A program made the position numbers and the translations under genes. This document shows positions 7,190 to 13,427 of a stretch of DNA of 32,658 nucleotides, piece after piece. Source of the stretch: a virus. Under the pieces are notes generated by a model. That model was given only the letters and a program-made list of their open reading frames with translations, was not told the DNA's origin and did no database searches. Where the stretch lies: positions 1 through 32,658 of the IMG/VR virus record IMGVR_UViG_3300025013_000005; one strand, written 5' to 3'. The first letter of the stretch is position 1; each line of letters starts with the position of its first letter.

Positions 7190-7487
7190 CCGTATGGATC
7201 TGCTCCGCGCCAAGTGCGCCGAGATGGGCCAGGCCGAAGTGGCCCGGCGCCTCAACTACTCCCCTTCAGCCATCAACCAGGCGCTGCGGGGGAGCTACCA
7301 GGGAGACCTGACCAACCTGCTCACGCGGGTAGAGGAAATATTCGGACAGTCCACGGTGGTCTGCCCGATCGTCGGCGAGATAACCCTGGGGAAGTGTGCC
7401 GAAAACCGCAAACGCCCCTTTGCCGCCACCAACCCGATCCGTGTGGCGCTTTTCAGAGCCTGCCCAAAATGCGGAGGCAAACCGTGA
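7176..7487 (+). CDS. HTH protein with C-terminal cysteine motif
   Basis: This 103-aa protein has a Cro/C1-like helix-turn-helix at residues 18-42 (GQAEVARRLNYSPSAINQALRG). Its C-terminal half carries Cys pairs (CPIVGEITLGKC and CPKCGGK), suggesting a bound zinc. Proteins of this shape are common beside the transposase genes in Mu-like phages. GGGGAGG at 7163-7169 supports the ATG at 7176, inside the end of the previous gene. It probably regulates early transcription, but its target is unknown. Confidence 0.8.
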   Translation: MTRPDRMDLLRAKCAEMGQAEVARRLNYSPSAINQALRGSYQGDLTNLLTRVEEIFGQSTVVCPIVGEITLGKCAENRKRPFAATNPIRVALFRACPKCGGKP

Positions 7488-7525
7488 AGAACTGCAGATG
7501 GACACTTTTAAAGGAGGGTTTACAG

Positions 7526-7699
7526 ATGCTTAAACGCGACGGCAAAGGCAAAGGGATGTTCAAACGGATTCACGCATGGATGAAGTGGTCGCAGTTCCGG
7601 GAGTACCGCAGGATCTCCGATTACCGGGCCACCAGCATCGCAGTAAAGCTCACCCTGTCCGGAGCGCTCACCCCGTGCCGGCCGATCAAGTCTCACTAA
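7526..7699 (+). CDS. small basic protein, unknown
   Basis: This is a 57-aa protein rich in Lys and Arg with aromatic residues (HAWMKWSQFREYRRISDYRA). AAGGAGGG at 7511-7518 supports the ATG at 7526. An in-frame GTG at 7484 overlaps the previous stop (GTGA) and has its own GGAGG, so a 71-aa form is possible. No family is recognised; nucleic-acid binding is a guess from charge. Confidence 0.6.
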   Translation: MLKRDGKGKGMFKRIHAWMKWSQFREYRRISDYRATSIAVKLTLSGALTPCRPIKSH

Positions 7700-7715
7700 A
7701 CAAAGGAGCAACACC

Positions 7716-8336
7716 ATGCAGAACGCCACAAACAAAGTGCCCGCAGGATACATGCAAGATGCTCAGGGCCGCCTGGTACCCGAAGAGATGGTCAAGGAGA
7801 TCGACAAGCTGCGTGACCAGACCGTGCACCGTATCGTCGTTGCCGCCAAGATCGCTGCGGCCACCGTCCGCGACTTCAAAGAGACCGCCGAGTCCGATAT
7901 CAAAACCTTTACCACCCTTTCCGCAGAAGAGTTCGGCACCAACCTGGGCGGAGTCAAAGGCAACATCACCCTGCGGAGCTACAACGGCAAATACAAGGTT
8001 CAGCGCGACATGGCCGAGAGCCTCGTTTTTGACGAGCGCCTCCAGGTCGCCAAGGCGCTGATTGACGAGTGCATCAACAGCTGGTCCGAGGGCTCCGACG
8101 CCAAGATCCGCACACTGATCCTCGACAGCTTCCAGGTTGACAAGCAGGGGAGGGTGAACACCAAGCGCATCCTCTGCCTCCGCAAGCTCAACATCGACGA
8201 CCCCACCTGGAAGCGCGCCATGGAAGCCATCGGCGAGAGCATCCAGGTCGCCAACTCCCGGGCCTATGTCCGGGTCTACGAGCGCCAGGAGGATGACAGC
8301 TACAAGCTGATCAACCTCGATCTGGCCTCGCTGTAG
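7716..8336 (+). CDS. DUF3164 family protein
   Basis: This 206-aa protein carries the typical DUF3164 pattern: GYMQDAQGRLVPEEMVKEID at the start, a long helical middle, then LRSYNGKYKVQRDMAESLVFDERLQVAK and the C-terminal WKRAMEAIGESIQV...RVYERQ. The family is found in the early region of many Mu-like and other phages, near the transposition genes; its function is not known. AAGGAG precedes the ATG. It sits in the usual place after the A and B genes. Confidence 0.9.
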   Translation: MQNATNKVPAGYMQDAQGRLVPEEMVKEIDKLRDQTVHRIVVAAKIAAATVRDFKETAESDIKTFTTLSAEEFGTNLGGVKGNITLRSYNGKYKVQRDMAESLVFDERLQVAKALIDECINSWSEGSDAKIRTLILDSFQVDKQGRVNTKRILCLRKLNIDDPTWKRAMEAIGESIQVANSRAYVRVYERQEDDSYKLINLDLASL

Positions 8337-8346
8337 GGGGTCGGCT

Positions 8347-8538
8347 ATGGACTGGATCCCCTGCGCGGAGCAGCTGCCCGACAGCGATCAAACGGTGATG
8401 ACCTACGACCCAAACAGCAACGAGCCGGTGTGGCCCGGGTACCACGACGGAGAGCAGTGGTGGTGCATAAGCGGGCTGGCCTTGCCGGCCCCCAGCGTAA
8501 CCCACTGGCAGGACTTCCCGGAGCCGCCTGCAGCATAG
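8347..8538 (+). CDS. DUF551-like small protein
   Basis: This 63-aa protein shows the DUF551 pattern: WIPCAEQLPDSDQTVMTYD near the start, then a Trp-rich centre (WPGYHDGEQWWC) and VTHWQDFPEPP at the end. Such proteins are common accessory genes in phages and have no established function. GGGGG lies upstream of the ATG, ten bases after the DUF3164 stop. Confidence 0.85.
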   Translation: MDWIPCAEQLPDSDQTVMTYDPNSNEPVWPGYHDGEQWWCISGLALPAPSVTHWQDFPEPPAA

Positions 8539-8545
8539 AAGCGAA

Positions 8546-8600
8546 ACGACCATTCCGAGAACATCCTCGGGATGGTCGTCATCTGGAGGTGGCTCTCCAG
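8546..8600 (+). other. two adjacent RNA hairpins in the gap before a mini-gene
   Basis: Bases 8546-8559 pair with 8566-8579 over 14 positions with one G-U pair and a six-base loop. Bases 8583-8588 (CTGGAG) pair with 8595-8600 (CTCCAG). No T run follows either stem, so they are not ordinary terminators. They fill most of the 93-base gap between the DUF551 gene and the 25-aa reading frame and may act as a structured leader or an RNA-stability element. Confidence 0.55.
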
Positions 8601-8631
8601 GTCTGATGATGCAGCCAAAGAGGAGGGGCCT

Positions 8632-8709
8632 GTGGACCCGTCAACGATAATAGTCACGCTGGTTCTGAACGCAGCAGGCGCTCTCTTCATCAAATGGATT
8701 GCGAGGTAG
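8632..8709 (+). CDS. 25-aa single-span membrane mini-protein
   Basis: A GTG at 8632 follows a strong ribosome site, AGGAGGGG (8621-8628). The product is 25 residues: a short DPST head, about 15 hydrophobic residues (IIVTLVLNAAGALF), then a basic IKWIAR end. This matches a single inner-membrane helix. It ends two bases before the next ATG, which suggests a real coupled gene. Its size and shape recall type I toxin peptides or small phage membrane proteins, but no family match is claimed. Confidence 0.5.
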   Translation: MDPSTIIVTLVLNAAGALFIKWIAR

Positions 8710-8711
8710 TC

Positions 8712-8831
8712 ATGGGAAAGACCAGACAAAACCCACGCTACAACGTCTTATCCTGTCGCACCAGCGACGCCGTGTTGGAGAAGGCCCGGCGCGACCGGCA
8801 GCGGAGGTTCGACGATGCCCTGTCACAGTGA
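8712..8831 (+). CDS. small basic protein, possibly ribbon-helix-helix-like
   Basis: The 39-aa reading frame begins two bases after the mini-membrane gene and overlaps the next gene by 17 bases. It is strongly basic (NPRYNVLSCRTSDAVLEKAR and a DRQRRFDD end). A short strand followed by one helix resembles a minimal ribbon-helix-helix regulator, but it is shorter than most. Its function is unknown. Confidence 0.5.
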   Translation: MGKTRQNPRYNVLSCRTSDAVLEKARRDRQRRFDDALSQ

Positions 8832-9183
8832 GTGCAAGTACCACGGCTTCTTCGGCCTGGTCGAATGGTGCCGGCACCCGGATCACGTCGAGCCCCTGGA
8901 GCCCAGCCGCATCTTCGCCATCATGGGCGCCGGCGGCAAGTGCCCCAACCACATCGAGTGGGAGGCAAAGGTCATGCCCGGCGTAAAGCCCCCCTGGCCG
9001 CTGCCCGTGTGCATCCGCCAGCTAGTCGCCGTAATAGCTCTATCTATACCCAGTGGGTACAAAACAGAAGAAACGAGCACAAAAAATGACAACCACCGAA
9101 CTGAAAGCCGCGAGGAAAGAACTTGGCCTGAACCAGACCGAGCTAGCCAAGCGGCTGCGCACCAGCCGTTCTGCTTATGTTAA
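8815..9183 (+). CDS. Cys/His-rich protein, overlapping the next HTH gene
   Basis: The first 55 residues look genuine: CHSECKYHGFFGLVEWCRHPDHVEP and a later GGKCPNHIEWE, with Cys and His spaced as in a small zinc-binding domain. GGAGG lies seven bases before the ATG. The frame stays open to residue 122, so it overlaps the following HTH gene by 98 bases; the last 50 residues are low-complexity and polar and may simply reflect a missing stop. Its function is unknown. It opens a run of small cysteine-rich genes. Confidence 0.6.
   Translation: MPCHSECKYHGFFGLVEWCRHPDHVEPLEPSRIFAIMGAGGKCPNHIEWEAKVMPGVKPPWPLPVCIRQLVAVIALSIPSGYKTEETSTKNDNHRTESREERTWPEPDRASQAAAHQPFCLC
9047..9059. promoter_or_regulatory. 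perfect palindrome TACCCA-G-TGGGTA
   Basis: A 13-base perfect dyad lies 27 bases before the HTH gene at 9086 and overlaps a possible -10 hexamer, TATACC (9045-9050). It could be an operator for that regulator. No good -35 is visible, so promoter status is weak. Confidence 0.35.
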
Positions 9184-9307
9184 ATGGGAGCGCGGCGAGC
9201 GCCCCATCACCGGCCTGCTGGAGACCGCCATCGAGCTGCTGCTGGCCCACGATCGCCGCGTCATGCAAGCCATCACCGAGAAGCTCGCCAGGGAGTTAAA
9301 CCAATGA
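9086..9307 (+). CDS. XRE-family HTH regulator
   Basis: This 73-aa protein is a Cro/C1-type helix-turn-helix domain: TELKAARKELGLNQTELAKRLRTSRSAYVKWERGERP, followed by a helix ending in AIELLLAHDRR. ATG 9086 gives the normal family N-terminus. An in-frame GTG at 9053 lies inside the upstream palindrome and has no ribosome site, so it is not preferred. It probably binds DNA as a dimer and regulates early genes. It shares four bases (ATGA) with the next gene. Confidence 0.85.
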   Translation: MTTTELKAARKELGLNQTELAKRLRTSRSAYVKWERGERPITGLLETAIELLLAHDRRVMQAITEKLARELNQ

Positions 9308-9486
9308 TCAGACTCTGCCCCTGCGGCAACAGATTGAAGGACAACCAGAAGCTGTACTGCAGCGCGAAATGCACAGGTAGGTACCGCCCTGTAAAAGCAC
9401 GCGGTCCCTGGAAGACCTCCGGCAAAGCCAAGCCCGGCCTCAAGGAGTTCCTCGAAGGCGGCCAGCATCCGCAGCACGACCTCTAG
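9304..9486 (+). CDS. small zinc-finger protein (CxCG-CxxxC type), first copy
   Basis: This 60-aa protein begins MIRLCPCGNRLKDNQKLYCS and continues AKC, a compact four-cysteine finger. The rest is basic. AGGGAG lies upstream and the ATG overlaps the previous stop. It resembles the gene immediately downstream (CPCG, basic linker, C-x-x-KC), so the two look like a tandem duplication. It probably binds nucleic acid or protein; its function is unknown. Confidence 0.75.
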   Translation: MIRLCPCGNRLKDNQKLYCSAKCTGRYRPVKARGPWKTSGKAKPGLKEFLEGGQHPQHDL

Positions 9487-9496
9487 AGGGAGCGAC

Positions 9497-9715
9497 ATGG
9501 CACGCCTTTGCCCTTGCGGCACACCCCTGCAGCGCAAGCAGAAAGAGTCCGAGGCAGCCTTTCTCAAGCGCAGACACTGCGACGGCAAATGCCGCGCCAA
9601 GTACTACAAGCCGAAGCCGGCCACCCAGGCCTTTGGCATCGAGCTACGCCACGACAAAACCAAAGGCCGCGTAGGCCACGGCATGCTGAACTACCTGTAC
9701 GGCAGGCCGGTTTAA
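9497..9715 (+). CDS. small zinc-finger protein, second copy
   Basis: This 72-aa protein begins MARLCPCGTPLQRKQKESEA, then HCDGKCRAKYYKPK, the same four-cysteine layout as its upstream neighbour with a longer linker. The C-terminal part (FGIELRHDKTKGRVGHG) is unlike the neighbour. AGGGAG precedes the ATG. It is a likely paralogue produced by duplication and divergence; its role is unknown. Confidence 0.75.
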   Translation: MARLCPCGTPLQRKQKESEAAFLKRRHCDGKCRAKYYKPKPATQAFGIELRHDKTKGRVGHGMLNYLYGRPV

Positions 9716-9735
9716 TCGGCCTGTACCCTGGAGGG

Positions 9736-10110
9736 ATGATGAGTAAGAGTAGAGCGCAAATTTTGACCGAGGCGATGGGTGGATGCTGGCATGACACTGC
9801 CGAGACGAAGCCTTATCACGACGGCGGGACGATCCACATCTGCAAGTGCGGTGCAAGAGACACCATGTTCGAAGCGTCTTTCTCCTCCGCCACCAGGAGC
9901 CCATGGGACCGCCTGCGCAATCAGAATGATTTCTCTACATGGGTTGGCTTCGGCAAACTCTGGGAGTGGGCAAAAGAGCAAGAGTGGTGGGCCGATTTCA
10001 TGTCGGCAGATGTTGACGCCGTAGATTTCTTCGAAGACCTGATAAACCCTAACAGGTTTGCAGATGCCGTAATGAACGAACTAGAACGGCAGACAGAGGT
10101 GAACGCATGA
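9736..10110 (+). CDS. conserved phage protein with Cys/His motif and Trp-rich core
   Basis: This 124-aa protein has CWHDT near residue 17 and CKCG near residue 37, then an aromatic segment (DFSTWVGFGKLWEWAKEQEWW) and FEDLINPNRFADAVMNEL. This pattern recurs in hypothetical proteins of many tailed phages. GGAGGG abuts the first ATG, so Met2 at 9739 may be the real start. Its stop overlaps the next mini-gene (ATGA). Its function is unknown. Confidence 0.75.
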   Translation: MMSKSRAQILTEAMGGCWHDTAETKPYHDGGTIHICKCGARDTMFEASFSSATRSPWDRLRNQNDFSTWVGFGKLWEWAKEQEWWADFMSADVDAVDFFEDLINPNRFADAVMNELERQTEVNA

Positions 10111-10193
10111 AGGGGATTCGTTTCCGTTGCCTGTTCTGCGGACGTGAGCACGACACAGTGGAGGAATGCAATGTCTGCGAAGAAAGCCACTAA
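10107..10193 (+). CDS. 28-aa zinc-ribbon mini-protein
   Basis: The ATG overlaps the previous TGA (ATGA), and the product contains CLFC and CNVC pairs separated by 12 residues, a minimal zinc ribbon. It overlaps the start of the next gene. At 28 residues it is below most annotation cut-offs; coupling and the two Cys pairs are the evidence. Confidence 0.45.
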   Translation: MKGIRFRCLFCGREHDTVEECNVCEESH

Positions 10194-10428
10194 GGCTCCG
10201 GGAGTTGATGTGTCGCTCCATGAGGGACAGATAAGCATCTACTTCAACTGCGTTGAGGCGGAGTCCTGTCGGTTTGCGCTGTGCCATTCCATGCCCCCCG
10301 ATGGCAGTGAAGAGTGTTTCTTCCGCGATCACGGGTCATGTCGCCGCACAGTGGCACAGCAGACTACGCTGGAGATACTCATCAGCAAGCTCAAGAAAGA
10401 GCTGAAGAAACTTTCGGAAGAGTATTAG
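10171..10428 (+). CDS. small Cys-containing protein with helical tail
   Basis: This is an 85-aa protein. GGAGGA at 10160-10165 supports the ATG at 10171 rather than an in-frame GTG further up. Residues 15-60 hold a beta-rich part with cysteines (FNCVEAESC, FALCHSM, ECFFRDHGSC), and the last 20 residues form a Lys/Glu helix (LISKLKKELKKLSEEY). No family is recognised. It ends eight bases before gemA. Confidence 0.6.
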   Translation: MSAKKATKAPGVDVSLHEGQISIYFNCVEAESCRFALCHSMPPDGSEECFFRDHGSCRRTVAQQTTLEILISKLKKELKKLSEEY

Positions 10429-10436
10429 GAGCCACC

Positions 10437-10865
10437 ATGGCAACCCCAGCCCAAATAAAGAAAATCCACATTCTGAAGTCGGCGCTCAAGATCGACGATG
10501 CCACCTACCGCGCCATCCTGGCCAGCTTCGGCGTCAAGTCCTCCAAGGACCGCGCCTTCACCATCGGCAAAGCCGACGAGCTGATCCAGGACCTGGTCGA
10601 GAAGGCGACGGCCGCTGGAGTCTGGGAGAAGCGCAAGCCGGCGCGTAAGGCCAAAACCACCCGCAAACTTGCCGACGACGACCAGTCCCGCATGATCCGC
10701 TACCTCTGGATCCAGCTGCACGAGGTAGGCAAGGTGAAGAATTCAAGCGAGGATGCCCTGGGCGCCTACGTCAAGCGCATGACCGGCATCCCCGCCCTGC
10801 AATGGCTCGATGTAAAGCAGGCTTCAAAGGTCATTGAAGCCATGAAAAAGTGGCTGGAGAGATAG
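10437..10865 (+). CDS. gemA: GemA-like regulatory protein (Mu gp16, DUF1018)
   Basis: This 142-aa protein matches the Mu gp16/GemA family: IKKIHILKSALKIDDATYRAILASFGVKSSKD at the N-terminus and a C-terminal domain with MIRYLWIQLHEVGKVKNSSEDALGAYVKRMTGI and LQWLDVKQASKVIEAMKKWL. In Mu, GemA is reported to alter host gene expression and DNA supercoiling; the mechanism is not settled. Its place just before the Mor gene is the usual one. Confidence 0.93.
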   Translation: MATPAQIKKIHILKSALKIDDATYRAILASFGVKSSKDRAFTIGKADELIQDLVEKATAAGVWEKRKPARKAKTTRKLADDDQSRMIRYLWIQLHEVGKVKNSSEDALGAYVKRMTGIPALQWLDVKQASKVIEAMKKWLER

Positions 10866-11069
10866 ATGCACCTCACTGTTATCCAAGGTGGGGGTGACAC
10901 CTCATCACGCTTTTATACCTGCTCAATCTGTGGTCGCCGCGATAAATGGGGGGCCACCTGGGCCTGGTATGGCTCATACGCGGAGATGGAAGAATGGGGC
11001 ATACAAAAGTGCGTGCTGGTCTGCTCTGCCGAATGCCAACAAAACCATGAGAAGGAACGACGCAAATGA
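10866..11069 (+). CDS. small zinc-ribbon protein
   Basis: This 67-aa protein starts on the base after the gemA stop codon. It has CSICGRRDKWG and, 30 residues on, CVLVCSAEC, the layout of a treble-clef or ribbon zinc finger. The middle is aromatic (WGATWAWYGSYAEMEEWG). It overlaps the next gene by four bases. Its function is unknown. Confidence 0.7.
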   Translation: MHLTVIQGGGDTSSRFYTCSICGRRDKWGATWAWYGSYAEMEEWGIQKCVLVCSAECQQNHEKERRK

Positions 11070-11845
11070 ACCTCCACTGCCCCTGCTGCCACGCACAATT
11101 CAGCATCGAGCTGCTCACCCAGGACGCCGCCGCGCGCGAGCTGCTCGGCATGCGCGCCGCCATGCCGCCGCACCTCTTGAGCTACCTCACCCTGTTCCGA
11201 TCGGAGAAGCGCGCACTGGCTTTTGATCGCGCCCTGAAGCTTGCCAAGGAAGCCCTCCAGCTCTCCTCCGACCTCGCCCAGCTGGACGCCGCCATGGCCG
11301 AGACGGTCGAGTCCATGAAAGCCAAGCGCGACCAGGGGCAAGCCAAGCCGCTCAAGAACCACAACTACCTGAAGCGGGTCCTGGAGAGCACCCCGGCCAC
11401 TGGAGTCTCCAGTAGCCTGACCACGCAAAGGAGTGCTTCCAGCTCTACCAGCAAGCGCGCCCAAAGCTTCGACGCCCTCGAAACATGGGCCGGCGGCGAG
11501 TGGCTGCGCTCCGCGATCGCCGCCGGGCTGCAGGCGCTGGTCGCGCTCTCCCTGGACAACACACCGGCAGCGGACACCATCTGCCGCACCGCCGACATCT
11601 GGTACCACGTGCTGACCAAGAACAACGCACTGGACATTCAGGAAATTGACTCCCCCAGGGTGGAGTTGGCATTTTCAACCCTGCTCACAAAGACCGGTGG
11701 CCGCTGGCCCGAACCGAAGACACTGAAAGACCTGCTCCCCAAGCGTCCCCAGCGCAAGGCGATCGAGCAGGTGGAAACCGAGGAAGTGAGGGAGCGCGGG
11801 CGCCAAGCCGCGCGCGCCCTCACCGCCCTGGTAGGAGGTAAATAA
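11066..11845 (+). CDS. phage protein with N-terminal zinc finger, unknown role
   Basis: This 259-aa protein begins NLHCPCCHAQFSIELL, a short zinc knuckle, then an Ala/Leu-rich helical region (residues 20-90), a Ser/Thr-rich linker (about 108-130) and a second helical domain. Proteins with this N-terminus occur before the Mor gene in other Mu-like phages, but none has a known function. A link to DNA replication or host takeover is only a guess. ATGA coupling to the previous gene and one-base overlap with mor place it in one operon. Confidence 0.75.
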   Translation: MNLHCPCCHAQFSIELLTQDAAARELLGMRAAMPPHLLSYLTLFRSEKRALAFDRALKLAKEALQLSSDLAQLDAAMAETVESMKAKRDQGQAKPLKNHNYLKRVLESTPATGVSSSLTTQRSASSSTSKRAQSFDALETWAGGEWLRSAIAAGLQALVALSLDNTPAADTICRTADIWYHVLTKNNALDIQEIDSPRVELAFSTLLTKTGGRWPEPKTLKDLLPKRPQRKAIEQVETEEVRERGRQAARALTALVGGK

Positions 11846-12186
11846 TGGACCTGTCCCGGTACCCCGAAATTCTGCGCGACCTGATCGACAAGGCAGCGGA
11901 GCCCCTTGCGGCAAAGCTCCAGATACCGCTTCCCCAGGCCCGGGAAGTCGCCTTCGTGATATGCGAGATCATCCGGCGGGACTGGAGCGGCAACAACCTC
12001 TACCTCCCCGTCGGCCTCGCCCACGATATCAGCAAGCGCGACCTGGAGATGTACGAAGCCTTCACGGGCAGCAACCACGCCGAACTCTCCAAGCGCTTCG
12101 GCATCACCGTCCGCCAAGTCTACGAGCGCCTCGGCCTGGTCAGCGCCGCCGAGTTCGCCCGCCGGCAGCCCAGGCTCTTTGATTAA
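11845..12186 (+). CDS. mor: Mor-family middle/late transcription activator
   Basis: This 113-aa protein belongs to the Mor/C activator family. The N-terminal half is a helical dimerisation region and the C-terminal part is a helix-turn-helix (FTGSNHAELSKRFGITVRQVYERLG). In Mu, Mor switches on the middle promoter, whose product C switches on late genes. No separate C gene is seen here, so this protein may activate the late operon directly. It is the last gene before a promoter-like element and two terminators. Confidence 0.92.
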   Translation: MDLSRYPEILRDLIDKAAEPLAAKLQIPLPQAREVAFVICEIIRRDWSGNNLYLPVGLAHDISKRDLEMYEAFTGSNHAELSKRFGITVRQVYERLGLVSAAEFARRQPRLFD

Positions 12187-12191
12187 AAGGA

Positions 12192-12220
12192 TTGACACCC
12201 GCAGCACAAACAGGTTACAC
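12192..12220 (+). promoter_or_regulatory. promoter-like element after mor
   Basis: TTGACA at 12192-12197, a 17-bp spacer and TTACAC at 12215-12220 form a good sigma-70-type promoter. A 5-bp dyad (AGGTT/AACCT, 12212-12228) overlaps the -10 and could be a regulator site. A transcript would start near 12227 and meet the first terminator within about 45 bases. Confidence 0.5.
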
Positions 12221-12237
12221 GGAAACCTTACTCAAAA

Positions 12238-12272
12238 AGCCCTTCTCCAACCCCCGGAGAGGGGCTTTTTTT
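12238..12272 (+). terminator. intrinsic terminator closing the early/middle operon
   Basis: Bases 12238-12248 pair with 12256-12266 in an 11-bp stem with one G-T pair and a seven-base loop, followed by a run of seven T. This is a strong rho-independent terminator. Confidence 0.9.
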
Positions 12273-12341
12273 CTTGAAAAACCTCAAAAGACCCCCGCCC
12301 CCAATCCCTGTAATGTACCCCTCGAACACCGGTCTTGACAT

Positions 12342-12384
12342 GGTCCGCCCCGGGCCACTCCTCCCTGGGCGGGCCGCATTTTTT
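12342..12384 (+). terminator. second intrinsic terminator, just before the late genes
   Basis: GGTCCGCCC (12342-12350) pairs with GGGCGGGCC (12367-12375), with one wobble and a 16-base loop, followed by GCA and six T. It ends 20 bases before the endolysin ATG. A TTGACA at 12335-12340 directly precedes it, but no -10 follows. Confidence 0.75.
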
Positions 12385-12403
12385 CTGACATTTGAGGGAC
12401 TAC

Positions 12404-12997
12404 ATGGATCACTCCGACCTGGTCGCACGCTTCCGCAAAATCATCATCGCCAACGAGCTGGACAACAGCATGGCGCACGTCACCAAGTTCAGCGACCCGG
12501 ACGGCGTCCGTTCCGGGAAGTCCGGCTGGTCGTTTGGCATCTCCCAGTTCGACCTGCAGAACAACCCGATCGCGGCTGCCTGCCTGCGCGCCTGCAAGTT
12601 CTCCGAAGACGAGATCCAGGGGCTGATCAAGCAGACCGTCGACGCCAAGGCCTTGGAGCCCAAGCTTAAGGCGAACGCGGGCATCATTGAGCTGTTCGAC
12701 GCCGCGCAGCTGAAAGGGTGCATCGACCGCGCCCAGCGCATCCTCTCCAAGCGCGGCATCACCCCGGCCAACGACTCGGCCCTCCTGGCCGTCGCGGACT
12801 ACGCCAACCAGTATCACCTCTCGGACATCGACAAGCCCGGCTACCTGGTGCACTACCTCCTCGGCCTGAAGTACCCCTTTACCGCCAAAGACGTGCTGCA
12901 GTTTAAGCTCACCGCCACCAAGTACGGCCGCGAGCACAGGGGCGATTGTGAGCGCCGCTACAACAACCTGGTCAGGATCATGAAGGAGGCCGCGTGA
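12404..12997 (+). CDS. putative endolysin (lysozyme-like)
   Basis: This 197-aa protein is the first late gene and probably degrades peptidoglycan at lysis. Its motif KFSDPDGVRSGKSGWSFGISQFDLQNNP resembles the active-site region of phage lysozyme-like proteins that share this SGWSFGxxQFD signature. The C-terminal part is helical (DYANQYHLSDIDKPGYLVHYLLG). It has no signal peptide, so it would need a holin or other release route. GAGGG precedes the ATG at 12404; an in-frame TTG at 12392 is less likely. The catalytic Glu is not assigned with confidence (E in ANELDNS is a candidate). Confidence 0.75.
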   Translation: MDHSDLVARFRKIIIANELDNSMAHVTKFSDPDGVRSGKSGWSFGISQFDLQNNPIAAACLRACKFSEDEIQGLIKQTVDAKALEPKLKANAGIIELFDAAQLKGCIDRAQRILSKRGITPANDSALLAVADYANQYHLSDIDKPGYLVHYLLGLKYPFTAKDVLQFKLTATKYGREHRGDCERRYNNLVRIMKEAA

Positions 12998-13203
12998 AAA
13001 GGACTCTGCTGGTCATATCCCTGCTGGCTCTTACAGCCTGCACGGTCACTGTCCAGTCCGTCTCCCGGCCGGTACCCGTCTCGCAGGCCTGGGTGCCCGA
13101 GACCATCGCCATCGAGGCAGGTACCACCGTGCGCCATGATGTCGGCGAAGCGCCCAGCAAGATCAACACGGCAATAGTTAAAGCCCTCTGGAGGTTGAGA
13201 TGA
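12994..13203 (+). CDS. small lipoprotein of the lysis group
   Basis: A GTG start overlaps the endolysin stop (GTGA), with AAGGAGG at 12983-12989 upstream. The 69-aa product begins MKRTLLVISLLALTAC, a lipoprotein signal with Cys16 as the lipidated residue. The short mature part (about 54 aa) has no membrane span. Position suggests a role in outer-membrane disruption, as for Rz1-type spanins, but no inner-membrane partner is obvious and the sequence is not Pro-rich like Rz1. Confidence 0.75.
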   Translation: MKRTLLVISLLALTACTVTVQSVSRPVPVSQAWVPETIAIEAGTTVRHDVGEAPSKINTAIVKALWRLR

Positions 13204-13427
13204 ACCCTGCAGTCGTGAACAGTTGCGGCCAAGGCCGCGTGAAAGCCTTAGCCCTCGCCATCTGCCTGATGATGGCCCTCACCGGCTGCGCCGTACTGGG
13301 CGGCATAGTCGACATCCTTGCCCCTGAGCCGGTGCCCGTATGCGACAGCGAATCCGTAGGAGCCGAACACGACGGCATGCAGTGCCTCAAACTCTCCGAC
13401 GACACCTACAGGTGGGTGACCAAATGA
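13200..13427 (+). CDS. second small lipoprotein
   Basis: This 75-aa protein has a lipobox, ALTGC, at Cys30 after the hydrophobic stretch ALALAICLMM. GGAGG lies just before the ATG at 13200; an in-frame GTG at 13239 would give a more usual 17-residue signal. The mature part has two further cysteines (VCDSE, MQCLK). It overlaps its neighbours by four bases on each side, so it is translated with the lysis group. Its function is not known. Confidence 0.75.
   Translation: MNPAVVNSCGQGRVKALALAICLMMALTGCAVLGGIVDILAPEPVPVCDSESVGAEHDGMQCLKLSDDTYRWVTK

Noticed and set aside
9053-9085. GTG start at 9053 for the XRE regulator
   Set aside because: There is no ribosome site, it falls within a palindrome, and it would add a non-family N-terminus.
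12335-12363. Second promoter starting at TTGACA 12335
   Set aside because: No acceptable -10 lies 16-18 bases downstream; that segment is GC-rich terminator stem and loop.
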